Assembly: GCA_963575745.1 (NCBI GenBank)
Contig: CAUYUJ010021693.1
Coordinates: 444,768 to 508,767, forward strand
DNA: 64,000 nucleotides
DNA from: Prorocentrum cordatum
Taxonomy: Eukaryota; Sar; Dinophyceae; Prorocentrales; Prorocentraceae
Reading direction: 5' to 3'
Numbering within the stretch: the stretch's first letter is position 1; the number at the start of each line of letters is the position of its first letter. The position numbers were made by a program, and so were the translations under genes. Of the stretch, positions 8,818 through 19,540 are shown piece by piece. The notes below the pieces were generated by a model, which was not told the DNA's origin, ran no database searches, and was given only the letters and a program-made list of their open reading frames with translations.

Positions 8818-10524
8818 CTAAAAAGGATGGACCATAGACAGCGCCACCTGGACGTGCATGTCTGGGGCGAGGAAATCTGGGACCAGTGGCGGCATCGCTG
8901 ACCTAGTGGGCTGAAGGCCGGATGACGCGACGTTGCCGACCGACGACACACTGCGCCCACCAGAAGGAAGCACTCCAGCTGCTCGTAACTAGTCCCCTGC
9001 AGTTGCCGAAGAATGAAGGCCCACGAAGGAAGACGATGGTCGAGTCGCAACTGCTCCGCACATGCTCCTCCCAAGTGGGTCGAAAACTTCCACAACACGG
9101 CTGGCGAAGGATGGCCAATGTGAACTTGCCACATCGGCCCATCTTCGACCATCTGGGGCACGGCCTCGGAGGTCACGATGCGCATGCCCGCCACAGCAAA
9201 CGCCGCTCAAAGACAAGATGGCCGCCGCGTTGCTGATTAACGCTGCTGGCCTCTTCCACGGGGCCCCGTCGAGACACGCGCCCCGGACTGCAGTGCGCGC
9301 CCCAGTGTCAGCCGCGAATTTGCGAGAAGCCTGCGTGGCCAGCATGGGCGAGGATGCCGGCACGTCCACGACAAATAAGCCTTCAGCTCTGCATTGTGCT
9401 CGGCCGAGTGTGAAACTAATGTCCCGCAGCTGGTCTGGGTGCGATCGGTCACGCAGCATCGCCTCGCCCGGCCTGTCCGCGAATGGGCTACAAGAGGAAC
9501 GCGGCGGGCTTAGCCAAAGCAACCACGCCCGCCCTTCCAGAACCAGCCCCAAGACAATGTACAGAAAATGCGGGTCCAAAATATCGAACGCATCGCCGCG
9601 CAGAAGATCAACGAGATGCCCGCGTGCCCAGCCTGCTGCCGCGCATGCGCGGGTGAGCACAGCCGCGCCCGCGAAAATTTCCCAAATCACACGACACCCT
9701 GCGGCGCGCACATGGGCTACAGTCGCCTCCCACTCAGGGAACCATTTGGGTCCGCGACGCCTGGCGCCCCCCTGCATGGCTTCAATCACTAGTGGCGATG
9801 CCCCCGCTGGCATGGTCTCGCAGAGCGCCGGCAGAGCTGCTGTTTTGAGGAACTCCTCGATCGGCATGGGATCCTCCAGAAGCCCGCGATCATCGACTGC
9901 GTCGTCGTCGTCGCCGTCGGCGCCACCGTTTAAATCAATCACGGTGCGACGTGGGTGGTCGACACAAGAGGCAGCGACCAACTGACGCAATATCTGGCCA
10001 TGGCAGCAATGTGCATCAGTCAAGCAACTGCACACGAGGGTCGCGCCGCGAAGCGGCGAAAGCCACTCGACCAGATCAGCGCGAGCTCCCGCGTAAACGC
10101 CGAAGGAGGTCAGCGCCGAGGCTGGGGCGAGGGCGAGAGCAGGCAGAGGCAACCCCACCGCGTCCCGTATTAGAATGGTGTCGAACCAAGGTGAAACGAC
10201 GGGCGCGTCAAAACTAACACCCCCGATGTAAACCTCGCGGTGGCACAAGTGGCACGGGCCAGCGGAGAAACGCCGCTGGCGGGGAGGTCGACGGACATCA
10301 CCGCCGAACCAGCCAGGCCGATGGGCAGCGCTGCCGAACCTACCGGGCCCACAGCACTTGGCCGCCAGACGCCCGCGGAGGCCGCAAATTGATGCAACGC
10401 CAGACGGCATGGTGGCAGCCAAGGTCAAGCCACATTGGCTCGAGACCTGAGGCAACGACCACAGCAAACCTGACGGGCCACAAAAGGCATCCCTAAGCTC
10501 TTCGTGGGCCGCCCGCGCGGCGCG
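8818..10524 (-). CDS. Retroelement B polyprotein, DUF4326-like and C5-methyltransferase-like domains
   Basis: The frame begins directly after the gag TGA and stays open to a TAG at 8989-8991, then to a second TAG at 8818-8820. A DUF4326-like cysteine/histidine motif (LVCSCLTDAHCCHGQIL) is followed by a poly-Asp linker. A Rossmann methyltransferase-like domain comes next, with WEIFAGAAVLTRACAAAGW as the SAM-binding motif and WLSPPRSSCSPF at the position of the C5-cytosine-methyltransferase PPC loop. The catalytic Cys of PPC is replaced by Arg, so DNA-methylating activity is doubtful. In the family the domain may mark or protect element DNA; that is inference. Confidence 0.7.
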
Positions 10525-11685
10525 TCACCTGGCGCCGCCGCGGGGGCGGTTGCCACCTCGGCCCTTGTCCGAAGCGGCTTGGCCAGAGTTTCCCCAGCCC
10601 TTTTTCTTCTCGTTCTGGAGCTTGCCCCTCTCCGATTGCAGATCGCGGATGCGTTTTCTCAGCGACTCCGCGTCGCCCGAACCTGACCCGGCCGCAGGGC
10701 GCTTGGCCTGGTTGGCAAGCTTGCCACGCTCGCTCTGCACGGCTCGGAGTTGAGACCGGAGCCCCTCCATCTCCTTGGACATGGCCGGGTCGGGATCAGC
10801 AACAGGGCCGCCGGAGCCCCCTGAGCCACCCTTCGGTTGATAGAGCGTCCACAGATGCCCATAATGCGCAGGAGAATGGACCAAGCCCTTGAGCGTGGCA
10901 CCATCAGTCCGCACAGCGTCTGACCAACGCTGCATCGTTGAAGCCCATGCGCCCAAGTAGAAATTCACAGGCGGCTTCTTCTTGTCGAAAGTCTGGTTCA
11001 GGTACAGGAGCACCTTGTCAGAAAAGTGCACTGCGTCTTGGTACCCAAACCAATCTGGCTCATCGATCATGACCCAGCTCACGCTGGCCAGGAATGCGCG
11101 CGCCCTGCGGTAGAGCTCCACGTGCCCCGACACTTCGTCCAGCACCACCTCTTTGAACTTGGCGGCGTCGCCTTCGCTGCGCAAAACGCGCTGCAGAGCG
11201 CGGCGACCGAGGGAATTCTCCAAGCGCAGGTTCTCCGCCATATACATGCTGAGGCGCCTGGGGGGACCGTGGAGTTCCCTGTATAATTTCCCCAGGAGCG
11301 AAGGGACCAAAAGCCATTCGGAACTGATCTCGAAGCCATGGCGCGAGAACCACGCCGTTTTAATGCGCTTCTCGTCGTCCGGGTCCAGCGGGTCGCCCAC
11401 CGTAGCCGCGTTGCTGGCTTTGCGCCCGGCTGCCTCGCCATCTACTTTGCGCTGGCGGCTAACGGCCCGCATCTTCTTGACCGCGATGGCATCCCTGAGG
11501 GCAGAGAGGTTGCACCCCCCTGCGGTCAAAACATTGACGAGCGTTTCGTTGAGCTTCGATTCCTCTGGCCCACCCATCAGGGCGTAAGCCAAATGGTCAG
11601 TGACCCCCTGGCCCTTGAGGAACTGCCGCACGTCCTCGGGGACCCCGGCGGACTCCAAACAGAGGACGGAATCGTTGCTCGCCAT
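10525..11685 (-). CDS. Retroelement B Gag-like ORF1
   Basis: A 386-residue frame starts at an ATG at 11685 (MASNDSVLCLESAGVP) and stops with TGA at 10525-10527. The N-terminal two thirds is a mixed alpha-helical domain (AENLRLENSLGRRALQRVL). The C-terminal third has a coiled coil with a repeated SERGKLxN motif and ends in a basic Gly/Arg tail (DKGRGGNRPRGGAR) suited to RNA binding. Position, size and layout suit a nucleocapsid-like protein packaging element RNA. The polyprotein frame continues in phase straight after the TGA, whose next base is C. The ATG is chosen because the extra upstream codons start only with GTG. Confidence 0.75.
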   Translation of the reverse strand: MASNDSVLCLESAGVPEDVRQFLKGQGVTDHLAYALMGGPEESKLNETLVNVLTAGGCNLSALRDAIAVKKMRAVSRQRKVDGEAAGRKASNAATVGDPLDPDDEKRIKTAWFSRHGFEISSEWLLVPSLLGKLYRELHGPPRRLSMYMAENLRLENSLGRRALQRVLRSEGDAAKFKEVVLDEVSGHVELYRRARAFLASVSWVMIDEPDWFGYQDAVHFSDKVLLYLNQTFDKKKPPVNFYLGAWASTMQRWSDAVRTDGATLKGLVHSPAHYGHLWTLYQPKGGSGGSGGPVADPDPAMSKEMEGLRSQLRAVQSERGKLANQAKRPAAGSGSGDAESLRKRIRDLQSERGKLQNEKKKGWGNSGQAASDKGRGGNRPRGGAR

Positions 11686-11706
11686 GATGCCTACAACGAT
11701 GTACAC

Positions 11707-12137
11707 GTCGAAGCGGGATCAGGGCGGGGGGGCCTGGGGCGAGCAAGCGGCCTCCTTGAGATGCAAATGTTTGAGAGGGCGGCTAAGGATGGGCATCCCC
11801 ATGCATGCACTACCCCGCATCCCACTCCCCGCCATTTCATGCTCGCCTGCTGCGCTGCTGAGGAAGACCGCGCAGAGACCCCAAAGGCGCCGACTTTCGT
11901 GACATGTTCGCTGCGACTTGAAGCTCTGGGCGATGCGCTCGCAGCAGCGGGAGGGGAGAAAAGTAACCAACTTCCCCCTCTCGATACTGCTCGCCTGCTC
12001 GACTGCGCCCTGTGCCCAAGAGGACGCGCGCCCTCGATGGCAGGAAGCGCCGAGAGAATCAAATGTCACGGAGTCGGCGCGCGACGCACCGAACCCGCGA
12101 CACTCACGGCGCAAAGCGCGACGCAACCGACTCAACG
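11707..12137. other. Region upstream of retroelement B, no gene seen
   Basis: This probably holds the 5' untranslated region and promoter of retroelement B. I saw no DinoSL-like sequence, direct repeat pair or coding frame here that I can support. Confidence 0.4.
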
Positions 12138-14284
12138 CTATAGCGAAGCTCCCGGGGCCCTCCAAGCCGTCTTCGCGATAGACTGTCTTCCTCCTGGCTG
12201 AAGGCCAGTCTCTTCTATGAGGTTAGCGGCGCGGAGGCTGGGCGCGGCCCCTGCGTCAGCGCCCGTGTCTCCAGGGAGGGGGGCGGCGGAGTCAGGGCGT
12301 AAACCGTTTGATCTGCTCGCAATGCTGGCTGCGCCTGCCGCGCGGTCTTCGACGCGCCTTCTCAGGGGTGGTCCCGTTGCAGGGCCGGCCCCGTCAGCGT
12401 CTAAGTCGGCGCGGTCGGCCGGTCGCCCGCAGCTGGCGCGAGGGCCCACCTGATGGGGGGGGCCCAGCACGGGAACACCAGGAGTCCCAGGAGGGTCGAA
12501 GTCGTCTCCGCTCGTGGTCACGGCCTCTGCGACTCACTCGGTCTCCATTGGCGCTGTCTCTGGATCTCGAGCTGACGGCTCGTCACTTCTGAGGTTGCCC
12601 GATGCGCCTTGGACCCTCGAGCTGAAGGCTCGTTCCGTGTGAGAATCTCGAGCTGAAGGCCCGTCCCATCCGCGACTGTCCAACTGGGGGGCGGGTGGCC
12701 GACGAAAGTCTTCGGGGTTGCAGGAGTGCCCAGGGAGTTGACTGGTCGCTGCATCGCCGTCGGTGCCGAACAGTCCGCTCGGGGCGTCCCAAGCTGCAGA
12801 CTCGCTCAAATATGCTGTCTCGCTGGGAGCTCCTCGGGCTGAAGGCATTGTTTTACGTGAGCCGTGCTGTCAACTCCAGGAAAGGGCGGCGGGCGCGCGG
12901 CGACCCCCGTCGCCGCTCGTGGCCACGTGCCCAGCGGCACTCCCGACGTCCATTGGTGCCGTCTCCGATTCTCGAGCTGAAGGCTCGTCACCTCTGAGAT
13001 TGCTCGACGTGCCTTGGAGCCTCGAGCTGAAGGCTCGTTCCGTGTGAGAGTCCCGAGCGAGAGGTTCGTCCTGCCTGAGACTGCCAGCCTGGGGGGCGGG
13101 GGGCGGACGAGAGTCCTCGGGATTACGGAAGTGGCCAGAGGGGCGACTGACCGCCGCGTCGCAGTCGGCGCCCGCCAGTCCACTTGAGGAGTCCCCGGCA
13201 GCAGACTCCCTCAAATCTGCTGTCTCGCAGGGCGCTCCAAGGGCTGAAGGCCCATCTTCTATGTCCATCCTGCTGCATCCGCGGGGGGCGGCGGGAGTGT
13301 GGCGACAGCCATCAAGCCCTCTGTCAACGTCCGCGGGGGAAGTCGGCTGCGCGGCGAGGGCACGGGGTTCCGCGGTGGCAGGGTTGGCCCATTCGCAGCT
13401 GAAGGCTGCTTCTCTCGGCATTGAAGTGTCCAGGGGGGGTCGCTCGGCGGAGTGGAGGCGCAAGCCTCTGCGATGCGAGTCGGGTCCAAGGGCAGGCGTC
13501 TGCCCGTCTCCCCTCCTGTCACACCCGCGGTCACCCAACCCTAGTCCCCCCGTCTTCGTCGGTGAGGCCCCTGGAGGGGCATCTCTCTGTCGGTCGTCCC
13601 TTCGCGACCCGTGCGGGCCTGGGTCCGTCGGGGGATTCGCTTGTTCTGGAGTGGGGCCCTCGCCCCCCGTGGTCCTGGTATCGCCGTGAGCGATCCAGCT
13701 CTGCCCTGCACCGCCAGGAGAGAAGGAAATTGGGCGCCCAGCAGTGGGCAGGGGAAGGGTCGGGGTGAGGGAAGGGGATAAGCTAAGCGGGAGGGCGTCA
13801 TTCCTGTCATTGTCAATCCCAAGGAAGCGATTGAAGGTCGCTATGTCAGTGTGTATCGCGGGGTTGAACGTGTCTCCCCGTCTTCCCGTTTGGCTGAAGG
13901 CCATCGGTTCTCGTGTGCACGCAACGTCGACGGGAGCGTTCACGTCCCAGGGGGCGAGGGGCGACGGGTGCCCTGGCGGGATGGTGTCCTGTGACCCAGG
14001 GTGAGGATGTCTTGAGTCTGCCAGTCCGTTGGCCCCACGGTCGTCGACTGGGCTTGCATCGTCACCCGCGGAGTTCCCAGGGAAACCAGGACCGTCGTCG
14101 ATCGGTCGCCCATCCATGCTAAGCCAGACCTGGGCCAAGCTGCTGCGTGAAGTCGTAAGAGAGGAACCCAGGGAGTCTGATATGGCCGGAGCGCGGCCCG
14201 GGGGGAAGCGCGCGGCCCGAAAACTCCTAAGGGATGTCCCCTTGAGCTGGGAGACCCGACCGAGGGGCCGGGGCCCAGAAACGG
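12138..14284 (-). pseudogene. Ser/Pro/Asp-rich ORF with duplicated ~310-bp module, after a DinoSL relict
   Basis: One minus-strand frame runs from the DinoSL relict to 12138, interrupted by TGA at 12870-12872 and 12534-12536. The protein is low-complexity and acidic/proline-rich, with no recognised domain. Two modules of about 310 bp (about 12948-13256 and 12540-12850) are clearly homologous; both contain CNPED/RNPED-type and DSHTERAFSSR motifs and end in ETAPM. In the module comparison the second TGA aligns with a Ser of the other copy, so the stop interrupts a once-open frame. A motif encoding DEPSAR recurs within and outside the modules. The PMDV/MDIE motifs resemble those of the giant ORF, which might point to a common origin. 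Confidence 0.4.
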
Positions 14285-14303
14285 CTTGAGCCAAGGCTAC
14301 GGA
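14285..14303 (-). other. Relict dinoflagellate spliced leader (3-nt deletion)
   Basis: On the minus strand this reads TCCGTAGCC followed by TTGGCTCAAG. That is the conserved 22-nt DinoSL with three bases (ATT) missing from the middle. It sits directly at the head of the minus-strand ORF at 12138-14284, the expected position if a trans-spliced mRNA was copied back into the genome. Confidence 0.75.
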
Positions 14304-14474
14304 CCTGGTGGGGCTGCGCGAAGCGTCAAGAATTTTCAGCCTCTCGGGGCCCTCACTGGGCCCCAGGGCCGTTAGAAAAAATACTCAGAATGAAAAAGCC
14401 GGTCCTGGAGAGGGGGCCCACACCTGTAGGAAGCCACGCTGCGCAAAAAAAAAACACGACGGCAGATGGCCAAG

Positions 14475-14523
14475 ACACACACACACACACAAACACACAC
14501 GCACACACACACACACACACACA
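14475..14523. repeat. (CA)n microsatellite
   Basis: This is about 49 bp of CA dinucleotides with two interruptions (AAACA and a G). No coding meaning. Confidence 0.9.
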
Positions 14524-15370
14524 CGGCCCCAAGTGCCCCACCCCTCTTCAATGCCTGATTGCTCTCGAATCATCATACCTCGGGCCTCCGGCGGCCGTTC
14601 GGGACGATCTGGACCGCCCCGGGAAGCTCTCGACGAGGCGTAGCTGTTGAAAAGCATTCCGAGGCGAAAAAGCCTCCAAAAACCAACAACATGTTCCTCG
14701 CCCCCCTCCCCCTCCAACGACGGAGACATTCTCGAAACCGAAACCGCTTGCCAGGACTCCGCCGTCAGGCGCGGGCGCCCGTGAAACGCGCGGTGCCGTG
14801 CCGCCTTCGGCGACGGGGCCGGACAAAGCGCGACGGGGCCCTCGATGCGGCCGTGAGACCTGGCAGAGTCTTGGGTCGCGCACTGACAACACCTCGAGGT
14901 GGGAGGAATGGCCTCCCAAGAAGCCTCGAGGGGTTCCAGAAGGAACTTTCTCAACTTCAAACAAAGTTTCTTAGAAGCCCCCTTCGCGTCACCAACTTGT
15001 GCGCGCCGACAAGCAAATTCCGTCAGCATTTGACAAGAAATTTGATCGTGTCGGACTGCGCGTCGGATCGGGCTGCATCGGCACGGGGTCGGATTGGATC
15101 GGAGCGGCCGCGCCATGCTGCGTATTTCTTGGGTCGGCGCTGACCCACCCTGGCGGCCACCAACGCCGCCGCTGGCACGCTTTGCGCGCGAGGGGAGGGG
15201 CTCAGCACCAACCCTGCAAATCTGGGCGGGTCCTCTCAAGTGTTGTATGTGAATGTAGATATTACTAGAACAGAACACTGCCTCCGAACGGATCCCTGAA
15301 AGGAAACGGGACATAGGCGCGTAGGTCGAATTTCACTCTAGCGTTGGGCATTCAACCTAGCATCGTGTAG
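14524..15370. other. Intergenic region, no supported gene
   Basis: Frames across this stretch lack coherent composition. A degenerate TCGGAT-rich patch at about 15040-15100 resembles patches at 25500-25605 and 61560-61750. Nothing else was recognised. Confidence 0.5.
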
Positions 15371-15518
15371 GAGGCGGCCACGGGGGGAGGCGAGAGAAGG
15401 GCGGGGGAGGGGGAAGGGAAAGCAAGGGACGGGAAACAGGGAGGGGGAAGGGGGGGGACAAATGGGGGGAGGAGAGGGGGGGGGAAAGGGAAGGGCGGAG
15501 GGGGCGGGGGAAGGGGCA
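15371..15518 (+). repeat. G-rich polypurine tract
   Basis: About 150 nt are almost purely purine with many runs of three to nine G. This could form G-quadruplexes or triplexes; no gene. Confidence 0.75.
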
Positions 15519-16015
15519 CATTGAACATGTGAATGTTTCCGGATATCTGCCAGTTTTACACATGTTCCGCTAGCGCTGTGAAACAAAATCGATGCACGTC
15601 CGAAGGCTGTCAGGTTCTGGTTCGCTTAATTGTTCTCGTCTGGGCACGCTGTAACTGGAAACTTCCCTCAACGTAATACCCGAGGTTGTCTGAATATCTG
15701 TGGCGAGACGGGCACATTCCGCCTCAACTGATGGTTTGCGTGCGTTTGTTGGGGCATGTGTGGGCAGAGTCGCGCTGCCACGGCGTACCCCTTGTCTTGA
15801 GCCACATTGGGTCGGAGTTCGCTGAAAGTCAATTCGACGCAGGCCGTCGCGTCGCCACGACGCCGGCTATGGAGAACTGTTGCACGCACGACGGGTGAAA
15901 ATGTGGTGAGCAACCTAATCCCCCCGAAAAGGCCGAATGAACTCTGACAGGGCCTGGTCAGCACGACTCTTGTCAACATGTCGGGTCACGGATGTAGCGT
16001 AGGCTACGAGATTTC

Positions 16016-16151
16016 GCCCCGAGGCCTGTCACACGTGAGCGCCGAAACCTGCCCCCCTCAGCTCCGAAGCCTGTCGCCTGTTACTCCCGAGGTTTGCCCC
16101 CTGTTAGTCCCAAGGCATGTCGCCCATTAGCCCCTAAGCCTGTCATTTGCG
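16016..16151 (+). repeat. Six tandem copies of a 23-bp minisatellite
   Basis: The consensus is close to AGCCCCGAAGCCTGTCGCC followed by TGTT. Units start at about 16016, 16038, 16060, 16083, 16106 and 16129; one unit is 22 bp. The copies are diverged, so the array is old. Confidence 0.8.
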
Positions 16152-16489
16152 CTGCTACGTCGTGCAAATTTTTGCCCGCGAATACTGTCAATTCGTTTTT
16201 CAAGTGAAAGCGGGGGTCGAGCGCAGGGTCCAGGCAATGGTGGCTCTATGGGCCATCGATGGGCGAAACATCCTCGATTGCTGTGCTCGGCGGGTGGACT
16301 ACTTGAGATTCCCCGCCTGCACCCCTGCGCGAGACTTGAAGGCAAATGAAGCAAGAGGGCGGGGGGCTGGGGAGAGGCGACGGACGCAACGTGCGCTGAG
16401 GGCGCACGAGGACAACGTTGGAGTAATCGAAGGCGGCGAAGTGAATGTCAAAACCTGCAGAAACAATCTGAAGCAAAATGCGATATCAC

Positions 16490-16676
16490 ATCTTGGAACA
16501 AAGAAGATGTGAATTCAAATGTTGGAACAAATGGAAATTTGAATTCAGATGTCGGAATTTAATGCCAGATTCGCTATGAAGGGGCCAGGCGGTGAATTCA
16601 AATCTTCGGAAAAGGAAAATGTGGAATCACACGTTGGACAAAAAAATATGTGAACTCACATGTTGGGAAACCGGCG
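16490..16676 (+). repeat. Degenerate ~30-bp repeats around GTGAATTCAAATGTTGGAAC
   Basis: Five or six diverged units share GTGAATTCA and TGTTGGAA blocks, with one longer spacer near 16560-16590. The region is AT-rich compared with its surroundings, and the core contains the palindromic segment TTTGAATTCA-type. Confidence 0.65.
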
Positions 16677-16679
16677 GGG

Positions 16680-17640
16680 CCCGTTCCAGATCTGCCCTTG
16701 GAGTCGACAAAACATAACGTGGGAACGCGCGCGATCATCCATCGCACAACCAAAGCACTCTTGCACTCCGCTTCGCCGCCCCGCGCGCGATATGCAAGAA
16801 CGCCCGCGCGCGTGAATGATAATGGATGGGGGGCGTCTTTGCCCGCGCGGGCAACGCGCGGGCACGAGCGCCCTGCCCTGAGAAAACCGGAAACATTGGA
16901 TGTCAATCATACCCGACCATATACATTAACGATGTACTGATCAGAAATGGGCCATTCAGCCCCAATTGCAGACCCCGCGTTGGGAACTCTGGTCTTTCAT
17001 CCTCACGAACAGTGAAAACCTGGCGACCCGAACTATCCACTAGCATTCCCGGCATTCCTCCACGTCGCTCCCACACCGTTTGGCGCAATTCTGGCCATGC
17101 TCCCGATGCCAACAAATCGCCCCCGTAGCGACGCAACAAAGGCAGCGCAAATGCGGTTTCTCCATGAACACGCTGCTAGCTACGCCACGAATGCGCTACC
17201 AAACGCGGCGCTGAAGCACTGGCTGCGAATGGCCCATCGAATCAAACCGAGACCGCCGCAGGCGGTCGACAAACAAGAAATTCGTTAGGTCGAGCGAGAA
17301 ACTTGCTAGAGGCGCGCGAAGAAAAAATCATGGCGAGCCAAGACATTCCCCTGACCGCGCGCAGACATGATTTCGGGCCAGCGGGGGCATCTCCCCCGTC
17401 GAACGAGGCATCGATTCGGGGCAAGCGGAGAGCATTCCTCCGCCGAGCGAGGGGCTTCACAGATCCTGGAACAAACCAGACACCGCGGATAATTTAACAT
17501 CTGCGAGAGGGCCCTCATCTCATCAGAGCCACCGAGACACGGGCACACGAGGAAACAATAGCCCCTGCGAGCGCAATCGCCTCTCCAGACCCAACGCAAC
17601 CTTCGAGGCCCCCTCTTCCGATGCGCATCGGATGCAAAAT
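16680..17640. other. Low-information region without supported gene
   Basis: I saw no coding frame of convincing composition and no clear repeat, apart from GCGCGC-rich patches near 16780-16865. Confidence 0.4.
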
Positions 17641-18895
17641 AATGCGTCGCGTGCGCCTGGGTGGCGCGCGCCAGCCCGCGTCATAATACACAGAAAACCG
17701 CATGTGTCCGGGGCGCTCTCGGCCGCCCCAGGCTGTCAATTGCAGGGCGGCAGCCGCTGATCGGGCGAGCGCCGCGCCCCCCCCAAAAAAAAGAAACAGC
17801 GACAAAATCAATCCATCGCGCGATGACAAGCTGTCGAACGAGAAACTTCCAGACGCCCGAAGAAGAAACGCCGGCTGGGGGCCACTAGGCACCGCGGGGC
17901 AAAGCCCGAGCGCCCGCGACGAACAAACGGGCGCCGAATAATGGGCAGCGAGCGACTGGATAACGCGCGCCTGCCCCAATTCTGCAATCCCCATGTTTCC
18001 CCAACAACAATCGGCCGCCGCGAGTTTTTCCGTCGGGGCGACGGCCGTTGATCAGGCGAACGCCGCGCCGCAAAACAACCCATCACACGATGATGAAAGC
18101 CGTCGAACGAGGAAACCCACAGACGCTGGGATCGGAAAATCCCCAGGGAAGCCCCCGAACACCGCGGAACGAAACCTGGGCGCCCGCGAAAAACAACGAA
18201 TTCCGATTGAAAACGCAACCGCGTCTCGTGAACCAACCCAGCTTTTGAAACTCCCTCTTCCAATGCGCGACAACTACATTCGCGTGCGACGCGAACTTTT
18301 GCATTGCGCGCGCCTGACCTAATTTTCACAACCTCCACTTAGCCGCGGCCGCGCCAATTTTTCAAAACCAGGGCGGCGCCGTCGACCGGGCGAACGCCGA
18401 GCCCAGAAAATAACCCTGCACATGATAGCAATACCAATCAAGCGAGGGAGTCCACGGACACGCGAGCACGACCCCCCCCCCCCCGCCCGACGCAAGTTCC
18501 ACGCGCCGCGGGGGGAAATCCGACCGCGGGGGGGAAGCAAAGGGCCCCGCTGACGCAAACGCTTCTCTAGACCCCCTCTCCAGCCGTCGACCCCCGCCTC
18601 TGCCGATGCGCGGCGACTACCTAATAATTCATAGCGAACGCCTGGATAACGCACGCCTGCCCCAACTGCGCCCCCCCCCCCCCGCTGCGACTGCCACCGT
18701 TTCCGCGAGCGCCCCCAGCCACCCCGAATGCTGAACCCCCCGCTCGAAGACACCGTGCGCCGCCGGGCAGCGCCATAGCGACGCCGCAAACGCATTCGTT
18801 TCTCTAGACCCCGCAGCAAGCTTTCGAAAACATCCCCCGACGCCAATGCAAAGCGACGTAAAAATGCAAATCGGACGCCTGAATAACGCGCGCCC
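17640..18895 (+). repeat. ~340-bp satellite, first array
   Basis: Tandem diverged monomers of about 340 bp lie at about 17640-17985, 17986-18325, 18326-18665 and a shorter one to 18895. Shared landmarks per monomer are TGATCAGGCGAACGCCGCGC, a GTCGAACGAGGAAACCCACA block, ACCGCGGGGCGAAGCCCGGG, and an end block near CCTGAATAACGCGCGCCTGC. Long open frames here are a by-product of GC content. Confidence 0.7.
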
Positions 18896-18959
18896 GCCCC
18901 AACCCCCCCCCCCCCTTCCGCCATCGACTCTCGGCCACGACGAGTTTTCAATGTCAGGG

Positions 18960-19540
18960 GGGGGGCGTCGATCGCGCGAGCGCCGCGTCCAAACGGAAAA
19001 ACACCGCGCGCTTGCAAATAGCGCGCGCAGAATGCGCAGCGAGCGCCAGCGGCCGCGAGCGGGCGGCGGCGCGCGAACGGCGGCGGCGACGGGGGGTCGG
19101 CCAACGCGCGCGGAAGATGGCGCGGGGCGCGCCGGCGTCGGTCTGGGGCAACGACAGGGGGAGACGCAGTCGAAACCGATGGCACGGATGGGCGACTTTC
19201 CAGAAGGCACCATTGCATCCGCGCCTCGGCAGTCCATTCTTGGACACTCTCGATGACCGGCCCCGCACAGGGAACCTCGACGTGGGCGCCCAGGGGGTCT
19301 GCATCGTCATCGCGCATCCTCGCTATCAGTTTCGACTGCAAGCTCAAGGGGAAGGCGTCGAACAACGCTCCCCGACGCGTCGCCGACAGGGGTCGCATCA
19401 ACTCGCCCAGCCCAGGGGCGCTGGCATGTGCCATCGACGGGCCCGTCGACGCGCCTGTTGCCGCGGAAGAAAAGGGGACTGCTTCATTCCTTGAAGGCGA
19501 TTTAATTTCTGGACCGGCACAGTTGGCAATGCACTGGCCG
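18960..19540 (-). repeat. ~560-bp repeat E, paralogue at 22.3 kb
   Basis: This block is homologous to 22290-22860 over its whole length; shared segments include CGAAACCGATGGCA and GGGGCAACGACAGGG. On the minus strand both copies keep similar peptides (RPLSA, IARMRDD versus IANLRDE), so it may derive from a coding exon that was duplicated. No function is recognised. Confidence 0.6.

Larger units (their letters stand above)
6806..11685 (-). mobile_element. Retroelement B: gag / DUF4326-MTase-RT-RNaseH
   Basis: This is the best-preserved mobile element in the window. On the minus strand it reads Gag-like ORF, TGA, then a same-frame polyprotein ending in reverse transcriptase and RNase H, and a 3' hairpin. 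I found no integrase, tyrosine recombinase, protease or long terminal repeat, so its class is open. The RNase H tail (TDN, SNP-D-SR) recalls DIRS-like and related elements. Cytosine methyltransferases carried by retrotransposons are known in dinoflagellates. Catalytic residues of RT and RNase H are intact, which suggests recent activity, yet three TAG codons interrupt the polyprotein. Element ends and target-site duplications could not be fixed by eye. Confidence 0.75.

Noticed and set aside
6640-12100. Long terminal repeats around retroelement B (shared CCACTCCCCGCCA near 6865 and 11822)
   Set aside because: The match is only about 13 bp; no longer direct repeat was found at the two ends.
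14308-15314. Overlapping frames including a poly-Val/Cys stretch
   Set aside because: The Val/Cys run is the CA microsatellite, and the rest has no conserved motif.
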